Shown here in pieces: positions 22,678 to 34,921 of a stretch of DNA of 64,000 nucleotides (within the stretch, counting starts at the first letter, position 1; each line of letters begins with the position of its first letter). The DNA is taken from assembly GCF_018812025.1 (NCBI RefSeq), contig NC_063045.1, forward strand, positions 1,273,623 to 1,337,622, read 5' to 3'. The notes under the pieces were generated by a model. The model saw only the letters and a program-made list of their open reading frames with translations, ran no database searches and was not told where the DNA came from. This DNA comes from Megalobrama amblycephala. Taxonomy: Eukaryota > Chordata > Actinopteri > Cypriniformes > Xenocyprididae. The position numbers and the translations under genes are program-made.

Positions 22678-23339
22678 CATTAAAAACAGCAAGAACGCAA
22701 GGGCTGCTGTCACGGATACAGCACACTGATACTGTACACATGCGTTCTTTCTGAGTAACCTACTATGTTTGCTAGTACTCGACATGATGGGCATGTTGAC
22801 ATTTGAATTTGTCCGTTCAAGCGCAAGACTTGAAAGAGAACTCGATATCTGTGCACTGTACACACGCACTTCAGATGAGTGCACAAATCTTCTCACAGTG
22901 AGTGTGTGAGTTCTCTTTGGCGTCTTGCTCATGAATGTTTAAATTAGCAAGGCTTAAATGAGTTTAGTTTAAATGCAGATTGCAACGTGTGCTGTTCAGG
23001 TCTCACCTGTGCTCGCGCGCTATCAACTCCCCGGTGATGACGGCGTAAATGACCATAGAGCACACAGCACTCGCATTGAACAAAGTTTTGGGGAGGCCAG
23101 AATGCGTATCCATCAACAGAAACATACTTTAGCCTCACTCTGACTCTTTTCAACAAACAACATTATAGATGCGTATGCGTCGTCAGATATGAGATGAGTG
23201 TGTGTTTTTGTTTTGTTTTTTACAGAGAACTGTTTTATACATATACAGTGACAATAATGCCTACTGTAAATATAGTTACAACCACGATTAGAGTTGTTTG
23301 CATAAAATATTAACACATTTGCCCTTTGATAGGCTACAA
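22678..23339. other. Intergenic sequence, CG-richer patch
   Basis: The stretch 22,980-23,110 has more CpG (GCTCGCGCGC, GGTGATGACGGCG) and looks like part of an unidentified repeat. The right end (TTTGCCC..GATAGGCTACAA) is the conserved class 2 upstream block, also seen intact at 28,070 and 34,500. No gene seen. Confidence 0.4.
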
Positions 23340-24312
23340 CATCGTATAGATTTTAAAATCTTGCTACTTACTTATAAAGCTCTAAATGGTTTAGCTCCCC
23401 AGTACCTAAGTGAGCTCTTAATGCATTATAGTCCTTCACGTCTATTGCGATCTCAGAATTCAGGCCAGTTGATAATACCCAGAATATCAAAATCAACTGA
23501 AGGCGGCAGATCCTTTTCCTATTTAGCACCTAAACTCTGGAACAATCTTCCTAGCATTGTTCGGGAAGCAGACACACTCTGTCAGTTTAAATCTAGACTA
23601 AAAACACATCTCTTTGCTCTTGCATACACAAAACACATTATCAATACATTTACATTTTTCAAATCCGTTAAAGGATTGTTACGCTGCAATAATTAGGTCG
23701 GCCGGAACCGAGAACATTTCCTATAACACTAGATATACCTGTACATCAGAATAAGAATGGCATCTACGCTAATATCTGTCTCTCTGCTTATCCTGAGGTT
23801 TGCCGGGTGCTGGATCCAGGCCGTATCCAGATCAGATGGAGAACCTGTGTCTGGACCTGACTACAACGTAGCCCAGGAGACAATGGGCCTACAGATCCAG
23901 TTCTGGCTGCATCTATAATTCAGATTTTTAATCCCCGTATCCGCTTACATATATTTATATATAATCTATTTTTAATCTCTATAATAAAAATGTATAATTC
24001 AGATTTTGATCTCCATATCCATTTACATATATTATATATATCTTCCAAGGGGTTTTTTCCCTCCTAGGACTTTTTTCCCAGTGTTAGCACGCTGGGTTTT
24101 TCTCCTAGGGGTTTTTTTCCACCCCTGGGAGTCAGCCGACATTGGCTTAATGTAGCACCATCTTGTATATGTTACATATTACCACGCTTGTTTGTACAGC
24201 TCATTTTTAACCACTTCCCTTTTTTCTGTGCTTCTAATATGTAAAGCTGCTTTGAAACAATTACCAATTGTAAAAAGCGCTATATAAATAAATTTGACTT
24301 GACTTGAGTTGA
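23340..24312 (+). pseudogene. L2-like LINE, 5'-truncated, with target duplication
   Basis: The reading frame (to the stop at 23,696) encodes the carboxy tail of an L2/CR1-type ORF2: RIDFKILLLTYKALNGLAP, then a PSRLLRS block, APKLWNNLP and FKSRLKTHLF. A 3' UTR follows and ends GCGCTATATAAATAAATTTG plus a GACTTGACTTGA repeat. The direct repeat CTACAA flanks it (23,334-23,339; 24,313-24,318). At 34,491-34,530 the same flank reads straight through without the LINE, so this is a clean insertion. Confidence 0.8.
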
Positions 24313-24439
24313 CTACAATATATCTCCATAAATACTATTTTCTCAGTTCTGTGCATATTTTCACTTACATCAATTGGTTCATCAATATGGTAAAGTGGGA
24401 AAATATGTTAAAAGGGAGAAAAAAATTACCATTCTTGGT

Positions 24440-24830
24440 TAGGGATTTTTCTAGTAAATAACAGGTGGCTGTGGAAAGAAAAAGACCACTGATAAAAGCT
24501 GTCACGTGGAGGCTTCTTGTCTCTGGGAAGAGTTGATTGTCCTTGGACAGTTATGTGAAAACAGGAGGAGTGAAATAACACACTGTATAATAATTGTGCC
24601 CTGCAGAGACAAATTCAGATGAACAGCTCGCATCTCACATTGTTGCTTGAAAATAAAGTTAAAACTCCTGTGATCTGGAGCTTCGACTCTGAGAGCTTTT
24701 TATGATACCAGATCTGAAGGGACACTGAGACATCGAATTTGCCACGAAATAATTGGCGAGAGACGGCCAGGAAGAGGACGGGATAGGACCTCGGTGGGCA
24801 CGAGACATCACAAGCCGCTGTAGAAATAAG
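24440..24830 (+). promoter_or_regulatory. Recurrent LTR/leader-like module, copy A, upstream of locus 6
   Basis: One of four related blocks. Shared parts in order: AACAGGTGGCTG; TGTCACGTGGAGGCTTCTTG; a GAAAATAAAGTT poly(A)-signal word; GAGCTTCGACTCTGAGAGC; GGGACACTGAGACATC; AATTGGCGAGAGACGGCC; GGAAGAGGACGGGATA; and the donor AAATAAG|GTAAGG (GT 24,831). The order resembles an LTR end, primer-site region and leader. I cannot assign the primer tRNA. It lies 1.25 kb before the locus 6 acceptor. A first-exon role is inference. Confidence 0.45.
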
Positions 24831-26080
24831 GTAAGGAATTTTACTCATATTTGTCTTGTGTGGCTCCTTGTGAGCGAGTGCCTGGATGGCAACTGCCTAA
24901 AACTTCAACAAAACGAACCAAACTATTATTATCACGTTTTCTTTATAAATTAAGATTTTCAAACAAAGTAAGACAGTATGGAAACTTTTGTGAAAAAGTA
25001 TTCAATGTATGTATACACACACACAAACACCACACCACCATCAAAGACCTAGATTGAACCTCATTGGTTCTTTCAGAAGCTCGTAACATGAGAGTGCTGT
25101 TTACCACAACTAATGTGTGAGTCGATGAATGTTTTGCGTGAATAAGAGCCTAAATTTGATCTGTTCATCATATAAAGTGATTGAGTCTCTTTGGAAAATC
25201 TGGACTAAACTGCCAATTCATATATTTTTACGATCTCTTAATGAACTTTTTGAAGCATCAAAGTGGTAGTTGCGTAGCTGTCAATGGAGGAGCAGAAAGC
25301 TCTCAAATTGCATTAAAAAGATCCTTATTTTTGTTTTCTGAAGATGAATTAATCGGTAATTTGCGGGTAATTAATAACCACATTTCCATTTTTGGGTGAA
25401 CTATTCCTTTAAGTGTTTGGTGCTGAGATGAACACAATTGTGATGCAAAAATCTGAATGGATGTTTAAAACATTTGAAATGCTCTTCAGAAACAGAAAGT
25501 AGCGCAGCTGCTGTCAGAGAGTGAATGTGTATTTTCATTCAGAGCGTCTCCTTCGCTCGTCCCACCATGTGCTTCTCGTGTGTGTTGGGCTTGTTCACAT
25601 CAGAGAGCAGATAGCATACAGCGGTGATGTGCATTTTAAACAGTTTATGTATAATTCATAAATAATTATGAATAGTAATAGTGCCCATGATAACAATATT
25701 GTGCATGATCATTATTGTGATATACCACATTACCGTATACCGGCACGTATGCTTGTATGTTATAATATGAAGTTCATATTTTATAACTAACTACTCTAGA
25801 GAATTATTTTCCCATCATACTCTGGAGTTCAAATGATGTCACTTCCTGGGTGTCGCCACTTTAAGAAACATTTAATTTTTAAAAGGAGGAAATTGTGTCG
25901 TAACAGTGTTGGGTGGAAAATGTGCAATGGATAATTGATTGTTCATTTAAAAGTAGTTTTTAATTAAAAATAAATGTAATATACATTCAAGAGACTGTCA
26001 GAATTGAATCACTATTGTGTAGTTTTTAAATATTAATTTTATGTAAGATAATTGTTGAGTTTTTTCCCCTGTAATTTCAG
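24831..26080 (+). other. Class 2 upstream region of locus 6
   Basis: It has conserved blocks shared with the flanks of loci 8 and 9: GTGCATGATCATTATTGTGA plus ACCGTATACCGGCACG (25,700-25,750), TGTCACTTCCTGGGTGTCGC (25,837-25,856), and CTATTGTGTAGTTTTTAAAT before the acceptor CTGTAATTTCAG. No coding exon recognised. Confidence 0.5.
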
Positions 26081-26753
26081 ACCTGATGGAGGAGAAGCAG
26101 CATGTCAAAACTAGAGAAAAAACTCGCTCAGAGACTGAAAGTTTTTCTTTACTGAAACGAAGAGAGAAGAAATGTTTCACCTGTCGTCAGTGTGGAAAGA
26201 GTTTCGCATACAAACAGAGACTCAAGGTTCACATGAGGATCCACACTGGAGAGAAACCGTTCACATGTGATCAGTGTGGGAAGAGTTTCACACATAAAGG
26301 AAACCTTAAGAGACACATGGAGAGAAACTGCATGAATGTGATCAATGTGGTGAATCATTTTTGAGGTCATCAGTCCTGAAGGATCACCTGAAAGTTCATT
26401 CACAGGAGAAACCACATTCATGTTCTCTGTGTGGAAAGAGTTTTTCACGTCTGCAAAGTTTAAAAGAACATCAGAAAATACATACTGGTGTAAGAAATCA
26501 CATGTGCTTTGAGTGTGAGAAGACTTTTATTACAGCTGGACATTTGAAACTGCACCAGAGAATTCACACTGGAGTGAAACCTTACAAGTGTTCACATTGC
26601 GACAAGAAATTCAGTCGGTCAGTTCATCTTAAAATACATGAGAGGATCCACACCGGAGAGAAACCATGTCACTGCACTGCATGTGGGAAGAGTTTCACTG
26701 ATTCATCTTCTCTACGCAGTCACAAAAAAAAAAAAAAAAATCACAGTAAGTAG
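26081..26753 (+). pseudogene. C2H2 zinc-finger terminal exon, class 2, one frameshift (locus 6)
   Basis: ATG at 26,086 ([18 protein letters not shown]) follows the acceptor CTGTAATTTCAG. Two complete fingers are read. A 13-bp deletion near 26,319 then removes the end of finger 2 and its linker and shifts the frame to a stop at 26,364. The remaining five fingers are open in the next frame to 26,753. The last finger carries a 17-A run (26,724-26,740) encoding extra lysines. As written it yields a two-finger fragment; a sequencing error at the deletion would restore an array of about seven fingers, so the call depends on read support. Confidence 0.75.
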
Positions 26754-27017
26754 ATCTTCTTCAGATCCGGCACTTTCAATAATGAAGCCGCATCCTCATC
26801 GAACACAATAATACCATCGAGTAATAAAATCTCTTCAATATGAATCTGTCCTAACCAGCCACAACGAGTGACGGGATAAAGAAGCATCACCTAAATTTGT
26901 CACAGTAAAGAAAGTTCATTAAGATGGACTATCAAAAAACTTTTATTCTTGTATATTTTCTTCATGGTATAAAATATATCATTGTGCTTTACTTTTATGA
27001 AGTATCTTGTTATTAGG

Positions 27018-27665
27018 GCCCGAGCACTGATGGTGTGACCCTATTGTAATTGCTCAATTACTCTATTCTGAAATGAATCACATTTTTGAGGGCCTAAACA
27101 TGCTCGAAAACTCATGAAACTTTGCACACGCATCAGAAATGGTGAAAATGTACGTCTGATATGGGTTTCAGAATGAGGTGTGGCACAAAGGCTTGATAGC
27201 GCAACCTATAAAATTTCCATTAAGCGCCCTTTGCACTACATTTCATGTACAGGTATGAAATTCAGTAGACAGATGTAACAGCCCAATCCCTACAAAAAAG
27301 TCCAAAATCTGCAAATTAACAAGTAGTGAGACATTTTGAATTATCTCTGCAAAATCTTTGCAATTTTTTCCATTTCCATTTAACAAACTCCTCCTAGAGT
27401 TTTTATCAGATAAACATCACATTTGGTCAGTCTAATCTAAAGTCCTTTGCAACATTAAATTGAGAAGATCTTGAATTTTCACCAAAAGGTGTGTCTAACA
27501 AATTTGATGTTTTGCCATGAAAGAGGAAGGTGTTGTAACTCGGGTATACAATGTCTGATCTGCCCAAACTTCCTGACCTGAAGACATCTACATGGCTATA
27601 TTCAGTTACAGTCATAGCGCCACCTGTTGGCAACAGGAAATTACATGTTTTACACTGTGATTAAC
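27018..27665. repeat. Dispersed repeat starting GGGCCCGAGCACTGATGGTG
   Basis: The block from GGGCCCGAGCACTGATGG to CGCCACCTGTTGGCAACAGG resembles a common teleost repeat that I know by its GGCCCGAGCAC start. It has no intact frame. The preceding 26,754-27,017 is the usual 3' tail of a finger gene. Confidence 0.4.
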
Positions 27666-28721
27666 TCCTCATCTAAACCATCTCCAAGTGGACAGCAAGG
27701 ATCCAGGATTCATTCATCTTGAAGACCATGCATGAGGTTGCATGTCCTGGGTCATTTTTTGTGAGACTAAATAGATTTAAGTTGATTTCACTGGTTTGTT
27801 TCCGGCCTGCCTGACCATTCTGTTGTCCTAGATTTAAGGAAATGGTCAAAGATTTTCAAGCAATATCCAGCCATTAAAGCAGCCTGAACCCACATGTCCA
27901 ATTTTGCTTTACGCCGGAGAAAGCTAAAAAAATCACTTATGATAAAATCTGTAATACAGTATAGAATACTATCACATGGCATTTAAAGGCATACATGCAT
28001 GGGTTCGATTAATGAATGAACTCATGGTGCATATGCATATAACAAGAATGCCTACTGTAAACTTTCACATGTTTGCCTTGTGATAGGCTACAATTTATCT
28101 CCATAAATAATGTTTTCTCAGTTTTGCACATATTTTCACTTGCCTACATCAATTGCTCCTTACGATCACTACATATTTTACATTTTCTTTACTTCAATTA
28201 TCATTACTTCAATTATCTTTTCAGATAAAAACAAAGGTTTGTGATTAATTTACATTTTTAACTGCTGTTCACACAAGCCATTTAATATAGCTAAGTTTTT
28301 TATATGCTGTTTGTGCTACTTATAGACACTTGACTGATAATGATTTATGCAACAGATGCTCTTTACTCATTTCTCTTGCACTTAATAAACACAGTAATTA
28401 ATAGTAACACACAGGGGAAATACAAACACTGAAAATTAAATGCATTTAAATTACATTGGCTACTAAATAGGCCTGATACAGTTATCTTGTTTGTATCTGT
28501 CTGTTTTTAGGAAGAATTTTGGATTTTGTGTAAATCTATAAGAATGGTAAAATTGAAAAGTGGAAGAAATTGATATTGAGACTCTGATGTATAAAATCTT
28601 TTTAAATTTTATTTTCCTTTTTTTTTTCTTTTTCTGTTTCTTCCTATAACTGTGCTCTGTTCTTTAGTGGTTTATGTGATTTTTTTTACTGCATTATTGT
28701 GTTTTCATGCAATAAAAAAAG
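27666..28721 (+). other. Decayed copy of class 2 upstream exon region, then class 1 spacer
   Basis: 27,680-27,835 matches 33,865-34,015 (CCATCTCCAAGTGGACAGCA and CCTGCCTGACCATT), but the acceptor AG and frame are lost. 27,990-28,150 matches 34,420-34,570. From about 28,440 the class 1 pre-promoter spacer begins. No gene seen. Confidence 0.5.
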
Positions 28722-28892
28722 CTCACCGGCGCCATCTTGTGCACCAAGTCCATACAGTAGGGGGCGGTAATACTTCTAAGAAGTGATCGGCCATTAACCA
28801 GACGAAGAAGAAGTGTCGCCGCTCTGACGTCATCAGTAGTTTTTTTTTCTCGCTCGTTCGGTCATCGCGTTTGTTGTTTGTTTTCTTCTGAG
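28722..28892 (+). promoter_or_regulatory. Class 1 promoter / first exon of locus 7
   Basis: GTAGGGGGCGGTAATACTTC, then GATCGGCCATTAACC, TGACGTCA at 28,825-28,832, and the donor TCTGAG|GTGAGTTC (GT 28,893). This places locus 7 in class 1 although it sits between class 2 loci. Confidence 0.65.
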
Positions 28893-29291
28893 GTGAGTTC
28901 AGCAGTTCAGATATTTTGCGTATTTACACAATTCGTCTTAGCAACATTTACAAGGTTATTTCTGAATTATTTTCATCGGATAAAGTACCCTGTAATCGTC
29001 TTTTCTGGCATCTGCAAAGTGATTTAGTTAAACACGAAACGATCTGAGGAAAATGTTGAAGTCGTTCAGACATGGACGGTTGGTTTTGTGTCATTTTTAA
29101 CTTTGTTTCATTTTACAGTGATAATGTTAGTGTTATTGAATGTTATGTTATCTCAAACGTTTATCTGTGAGGTGATTTAATGGGAACAGATACAGCCTTG
29201 TCATGTTCTTTATCGTGGCAATAAACTTGCTATCTAAATAATTTGTTGCTAGTAAATCGGACTGTATTTAGATTCATATGGACATGTACAG

Positions 29292-31004
29292 TTAAAAGTG
29301 TAATATGTAATATTTTTGCAGTAAAATATCCAAAAACCACTAGGCCAGTGTTATATATTTTGTTCACTTGAGTACTTACAATGTCGTGAGAAAATTGCCA
29401 TTTTAACCAAGGCTCCGGGACGTGTGAGGAGTCGCCTGTCAATTGTGTCATACCCGCGTTACCCTCGGTTTCCGTTTTATTTTGTAGAAACCATGGAAAC
29501 ACCAAAGGCACTTTAATATATTACACATTTTAATAGTCAAGGGAAAACTGTTTTGATATATTTATAGTAGGTATGTGACGGTATCAAATTTTCATGTTGC
29601 GATTAATTTCTGAAGCTTTTATCACGGTATACGGTATTATCACAATAGTTGCAAAAAAAGTGTTGTCATAGTATAACTTTTAAGAACTCTCTTTCTTATA
29701 ACAAAAAGAACTGCATATTTTAATACAATACACATGAAAATATATAAAGTAAAATTTTCTAACTGATTAAAGTGCAAATGAATTAGGCTATAAAGAACAA
29801 CAGGTAACACTTTACAATAAGGTCTCATTATTTAATGCATTAACTAAGATTGATCAGTAGCTACATTTGTTACAGAAAGTATTATTTTTTTGTAAATGTT
29901 AGTTAAGAAAAAACAACTAATCATTGTTAGTTTTCTAACTAATCATTGTTAGGTTTCCGGGGTAACCACTGCATTTCTGCTGTTCCATCAGTGCTGTCAG
30001 AGAGTGAACGTGCACTTTCATTCAGCGCATCTCCTTCACTCGTTCCACCATGTGCTTCTCATGCATGTTGGGCTTGTTTACATCTGAGCGTGTGTGTCCC
30101 TTTGACGCAGAATAAAGCGGTTTTGTGCATTTTATACGGTTGATGAGGAAAGTATTCTTAAATGCATTATAAAAAAATGTATTAATCTGTAATAATAAAT
30201 TATTATTTACGGTATTCTGAAGTATAACAATATTGTGCATATTCATTATCGTGATATCGCTTTACCGAATATTGGCACATCTAATCTATAGACAGAAAAC
30301 TAATTGTTTTTATATAGCTCAACACTTTTAGTCTTATTGTTTAAATCTAATTTTCTTGATTTTTTTTTTTTTTTGCCTTGCCTTGCCATGCCTCAGAGAA
30401 AAACACTATTTTGTGAAGTAGCTAACATAGCATAATCAGATGCATCTTTATTTTTAGTAACAGTAATGCAGAATTTTCTCCATCATACAATACGTTTTAA
30501 AATTAATTTCATGCCATTTATCAACACAAGCCATCCAGCATTTAATATGATATTGTAAAATCGATCTATCTTACTGCAGTGTGTAACAGTGTCTCACAGC
30601 AGCCGCCGAGCGAACGCACAGAGTAACGTTATAACATCATTTTCAACACTCTCAAATGTATCTAATATGATAAACAGAGCTGCGTTACCTCATACTCATG
30701 ACCGGAAAAGCGGAAGCTGTGTCATAATAAAAGTCCCGCTGCTCATGAGGCGTGTTGATCAATCGCTCCAGCTCCTCGTTCAGCTCCACAACACTCGCTC
30801 CTGCTCTGCTTCACACTACAGTAACGTTAATAATCGCATCCATGAACATGATTTCTTCCCGAGTCCTATCCCTATTCTATTGCACCGTCCGTTGAGGTGA
30901 GACCACATGTCCCAAGATTCCGGGCTCAAACTTGCATCATCAAGCTACGCCTTTGTTTTGAATAGGCCTCTAGCGGACATAATTCTTACATATTGCACCT
31001 TTAA
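29292..31004. mobile_element. TTAA-bounded element, family C, with nested repeat
   Basis: It starts TTAAAAGTGTAATATGTAA and ends TTACATATTGCACCTTTAA. The left 240 bp and right 430 bp look like the two ends of one element. The middle (about 29,560-30,560) is a different AT-rich repeat with CACGGTATACGGTATTATCA at its left and CGTGATATCGCTTTACCG near its right, probably inserted later. A fragment related to the right end lies inverted at about 51,533-51,606. Confidence 0.6.
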
Positions 31005-31439
31005 TGAGAAGACTCAGAAGAAGCAATGTCTTAAGATGGTTGTCATTAGTATTATTAGTTTGTATGTTTGTGTCATATGTGATAATACTATAATCTTTTA
31101 AATAGAGATGATTTTAATATTTAAGGCCTTATTCTGACTCAATCTGGACTCAAATTCTCTTTTCAAGCTCCTGATGTTTTCTTTTTACCACAGACGCACA
31201 AAATTACTACAGAATAACTATGCCAAAAGTTTACAGTGCTAATAGCCACACTAATGTCAACATACGAATGAAATGCTTTGCCGCTTCCCATGTTTTTTAA
31301 CAGAATTTAAAAAAAAAATCCTAATGCTCACATCAGTTCACAAATAAATACTGAAATATTCCCATCAGCCTATAATATACCTCATTTGTGATTTATGAAA
31401 ATGCATTTAAATTATTTTTATTTATTTATTTCATTTCAG

Positions 31440-32299
31440 GCCTGATGGAGGAAAGTGAAGAGGAGGAGAAACATCATGTCAAAACTGAAGATACAACTCT
31501 CTCACAGACTGAAAGTATTTCTTCCCTGGAAGGAAGAGACAAGAAATGTTTCACCTGTCATCAGTGTGGAAAGAGTTTCACACACAAACAGACTCTCGAG
31601 GAACACATGATCCACACTGGAGAGAAACAGCATGAATGTGATCAATGTGGCAAAACATTTTTGTTTGCTTCATACCTGAAGAGCCACCTGAAAGTTCATT
31701 CACAGGAGAAACCACATTCATGTTCTTTGTGTGGAAAGAGTTTTAAATACAAACTGAGTCTTGAGAATCACACGAGGATCCACACTGGAGAGAAACCGTT
31801 CACATGTGATCAGTGTGGGAAGAGTTTTAGTCAATCATACAGTTTAAAAGCACACATGAACATCCACACTGGAGAAAAGCTGTACGAATGTGATCAATGT
31901 GGCAGAATATTTTCGAGGGCTTCATGCTTATATACCCACATGAAAGTTCATTCACAGGAGAAACCACATTCATGTTCTTTGTGTGGAAAGAGTTTTTCAC
32001 TTCTGCAGAGTTTAAAAGAACATCAGAAAAGACATACTGGTTTAAAAGATCATAAGTGCTTGGAGTGTGGGAAGAGTTTTATTACAGCTGCAGATTTGAA
32101 AATTCACTGGAGGACTCACACTGGAGAGAAACCTTACAAGTGTTCACACTGCGACAAGAGATTCAGACGGTCAGGACATCTGAAAACCCACGAGAGGATC
32201 CACACTGGAGAGAAACCTTACACTTGTGATCAGTGTGGGAAGAGTTTCACTCAATTATCTTCTTTACTCAGTCATAAAAAATACAATCACAATAAGTAG
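31440..32299 (+). CDS. C2H2 zinc-finger protein, class 1, terminal exon (locus 7)
   Basis: Predicted DNA-binding protein of 284 residues from ATG 31,445. An in-frame ATG at 31,388 lies inside the intron, before the acceptor TTTCATTTCAG, so it is not used here. The N-terminus (MEESEEEEKHHVKTEDTTLSQ) is longer than in other class 1 loci and shares the 'SQTESIS' segment with class 2, which suggests an intermediate or exchanged exon. There are nine finger units; unit 1 has H-x2-H spacing (EEHMIH), one residue short, and may not fold. The promoter is at 28,722. The AATAAA word used by siblings reads AAAAAA here. Confidence 0.85.
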
Positions 32300-32972
32300 A
32301 TCATCTTCAGATCCAGCGCTGTCAAGCGTGAAGCCACATACTCACCTGACACAATAATAACGAGCAACAGGACAAAGAAACATCATCTAAATTTGTCACA
32401 GTGAAAAAAGTTAATCTTTAAGACCAGCAGTTTCAACTGTGAGATTCACATCAACAATATGGACAATATCTAAAAAATATGTAAAATTTATATGATGCTC
32501 ATCACTTGTAGTTTGTTTGTACTTTAATGAAGGAAATTTGTTTCTTTACAGGTTCAAACGGTCTGTTTTTTTTTTTTTTTCGTATTAGAAGAGATCCTTC
32601 TCAATTTTTTACACTCTATATTTGCTTGACCAGTTAACTTTTATTATCTACTTATTATTCTTGCATGAAGAATATTGTAATAATTTTAGTAACATTTAAA
32701 AGCCATTAAAATATTGTGCTTTGGGCTTTAAATTTCTGGATTAAATCTTTTAATTGCTTAATATATTTCACCCCACACATGCTAGTCGTCAGTCCTTAAG
32801 TCAGTGTGACGTTACTTTATTAGAGTGTTGTCATTTATTATTTTTAAGATATATGTAATTTGGATATTAAATGGGAAATTCACTTAATTGATTCACTTAA
32901 AATCTTAGATAAATTAATTATCATGGAGATATACTATATATAAACTGTTTGCCAACAAAATTATTATTTTTT
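32300..32972 (+). other. 3' region of locus 7
   Basis: It has the shared finger-gene tail, then a sequence matching 18,600-18,950 (ATTGTGCTTTGGGCT and others). No gene seen. Confidence 0.5.
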
Positions 32973-33293
32973 TTAAAGGTGCTGTCCGCAACTTTTTATG
33001 TGTTCAAAATTTACAAAAATGATATAATGCGAATGTACAACATGATTCCATTTTCCAAACCGTGTTTTTGTCTTGCCCTGAATCATTATGGTTCACTTAT
33101 AATAAGTGTTTATATTCGGACTATTTCAGACCGGACTGGTAGGACCCGCCGCAGAGTATCACAGTAACTGCGTGACTCGCCATAGACATACGCGGAGAAA
33201 AGTATCTCCGGCTACAATGTTCTTCTGCAAGATGCGTGCAGTTCTGTTTATTAACCGCTAGAGGGCCAAAAATCACGTGGACTGCAGCTTTAA
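32973..33293 (+). mobile_element. TTAA-bounded element, family E (long copy)
   Basis: It starts TTAAAGGTGCTGTCCGCAAC and ends CGTGGACTGCAGCTTTAA. It is the inverted paralogue of 345-576, with internal similarity throughout. Non-coding. Confidence 0.7.
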
Positions 33294-33399
33294 CAAAAAA
33301 ATCTATTTTTAACAATATTTTACTTAATTAATGGTGTTTATTCATGTCTTACGTTTGTAAATGAAAGAGATTTATTGAATGTGAGCACCCACGAGATGT

Positions 33400-34330
33400 A
33401 TTTTAACATATTTGGAGTACTGCGCATGTCTTATTTTAACAGTCAACTCCCAGCAAACGGATGCAGAGTAAAAGGTAAGCTCTATGAATCTGCTTTTATT
33501 TCGATTTTGCCCACATAACGTTAAATGTCACTCAAGATTAGTAGTGTTTTTGTAGGTTTTTATAAATTGATCTTTATTCTGTTTTGCTAATTTGTGCCTG
33601 AGCGCCATCTACTGGTTTATTTGTGTTATTCATATCAAATCTAACATACTTTTCATTTTCAGCAGCAGGAGAGACAGCCTGAGCCGCAACAAGATGATGA
33701 TGTTTGTAAGTAGGAATGGGTATCGTCTCTAGAACTGGTATTAAATAGATTCCTGACCAACTGAAATATTGATATAAGCTCTTGGATGAATGATGCTGCT
33801 ACTGGTACAGTATGTATGTAACGTTAATTAATTTCCCTGTAGACACAACCACATAATCACATATCTAAACCATCTCCAAGTGGACGGCAAGGATCCAGGA
33901 TTAAGAGATCATGAAGATCATGCGTGAGGTTGCTTGTCCTGGGTCACTTAGATAAGATTAAATTGATTTCAATGGGTTCTATATTTCAGGCCTGCCTGAA
34001 CATTTGGTTGTCCTTCCCTATATTAATAATGTACAAAAGGATGGAACAGTAAATGTCATGGACCTCATGGATTCTGAGACATATTGTGCTGTTTTATCCT
34101 ATTTAAAGAGTAGAGTTTAGGGTATAAGTATTGTATGGTATTGTGGTGCTTCTGCCCATCCTGGAGGTTGATGGGCCACAGTGGAAGCTGGAGGAACTGA
34201 ACAAGAGCATCAGCAGAAGGTGGGTGGGGCATCACACCTTTATATTACCAAAAAAACAAAAGCGGATGTATCACCCATGTAAGGTATCGAATAGTTGCAC
34301 GTGGCCGCCATGTTGGATTTCTGACTAGCG
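33400..34330 (+). other. Exon-like block of an unrecognised transcript in the class 2 upstream region
   Basis: Three candidate exons. One ends at the donor AGTAAAAG|GTAAGC (GT 33,475). One is 33,663-33,705 between TTTCATTTTCAG and TTT|GTAAGT. One starts at 33,990 after TATATTTCAG and stays open to TAG 34,118-34,120, with residues such as LPEHLVVLPYINNV and VMDLMDSETYCAVL. The last two join in one open frame. A decayed copy exists at 27.7 kb, and the second exon at about 21,207-21,247 has lost its donor (ATAAGT). I do not recognise the protein, and chance openness is possible for so few residues. Confidence 0.35.
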
Positions 34331-34921
34331 AGTGTGTGCATGTGTGCTAAAAAAATCTTAGAATGTGTTACTTAAAATACTATGATGCTATCACATGAGC
34401 CCATGGCATTCAAACACATGCATGTATGGGTTCGATTAATGAATGAACTCATGGTGCATATACAATGACAATAATGCCTAGTGTAAATATTCACATGTTT
34501 GCCCTGTGATAGGCTACAATTTATCTCCATAAATACTGTTTGCTTAGTTTGCACATATTTTTACTAACCTACATCAATTACTTCATCAAGATGGGAAAGT
34601 CGCAAGATATGTTTTATTCTATATTATTTATAGTCTTAAGATGCTTGTTACATATCGCTAGTTACAATACCATTCTGTTGCAGACAAGGATGATTCTCAG
34701 TAGCCCGTCACTGTGCTCTGAATTGGATTCTGGCTCTGGAGGCTCAAACATGACTGTAAATCCAATTAAGCTACTACAGGGAGAATCCATTCAGGTTGTG
34801 AATTATCCTATGTAGAATTATTTTGAAAAGCCAGAAGTGTTTTGGGGCCTCACGTGATTGTCATTACAAGGATCAAATGCATCTGAGAAGTTAGCTTGAT
34901 CACTGAGCATATTTTGCTTGG

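Noticed and set aside
31388..31444. Upstream in-frame ATG for locus 7 (and similar ones at 41,858 and 62,991)
   Set aside because: Each lies before the conserved splice acceptor, so it is intronic; the ATG 5 nt inside the exon is conserved across loci.
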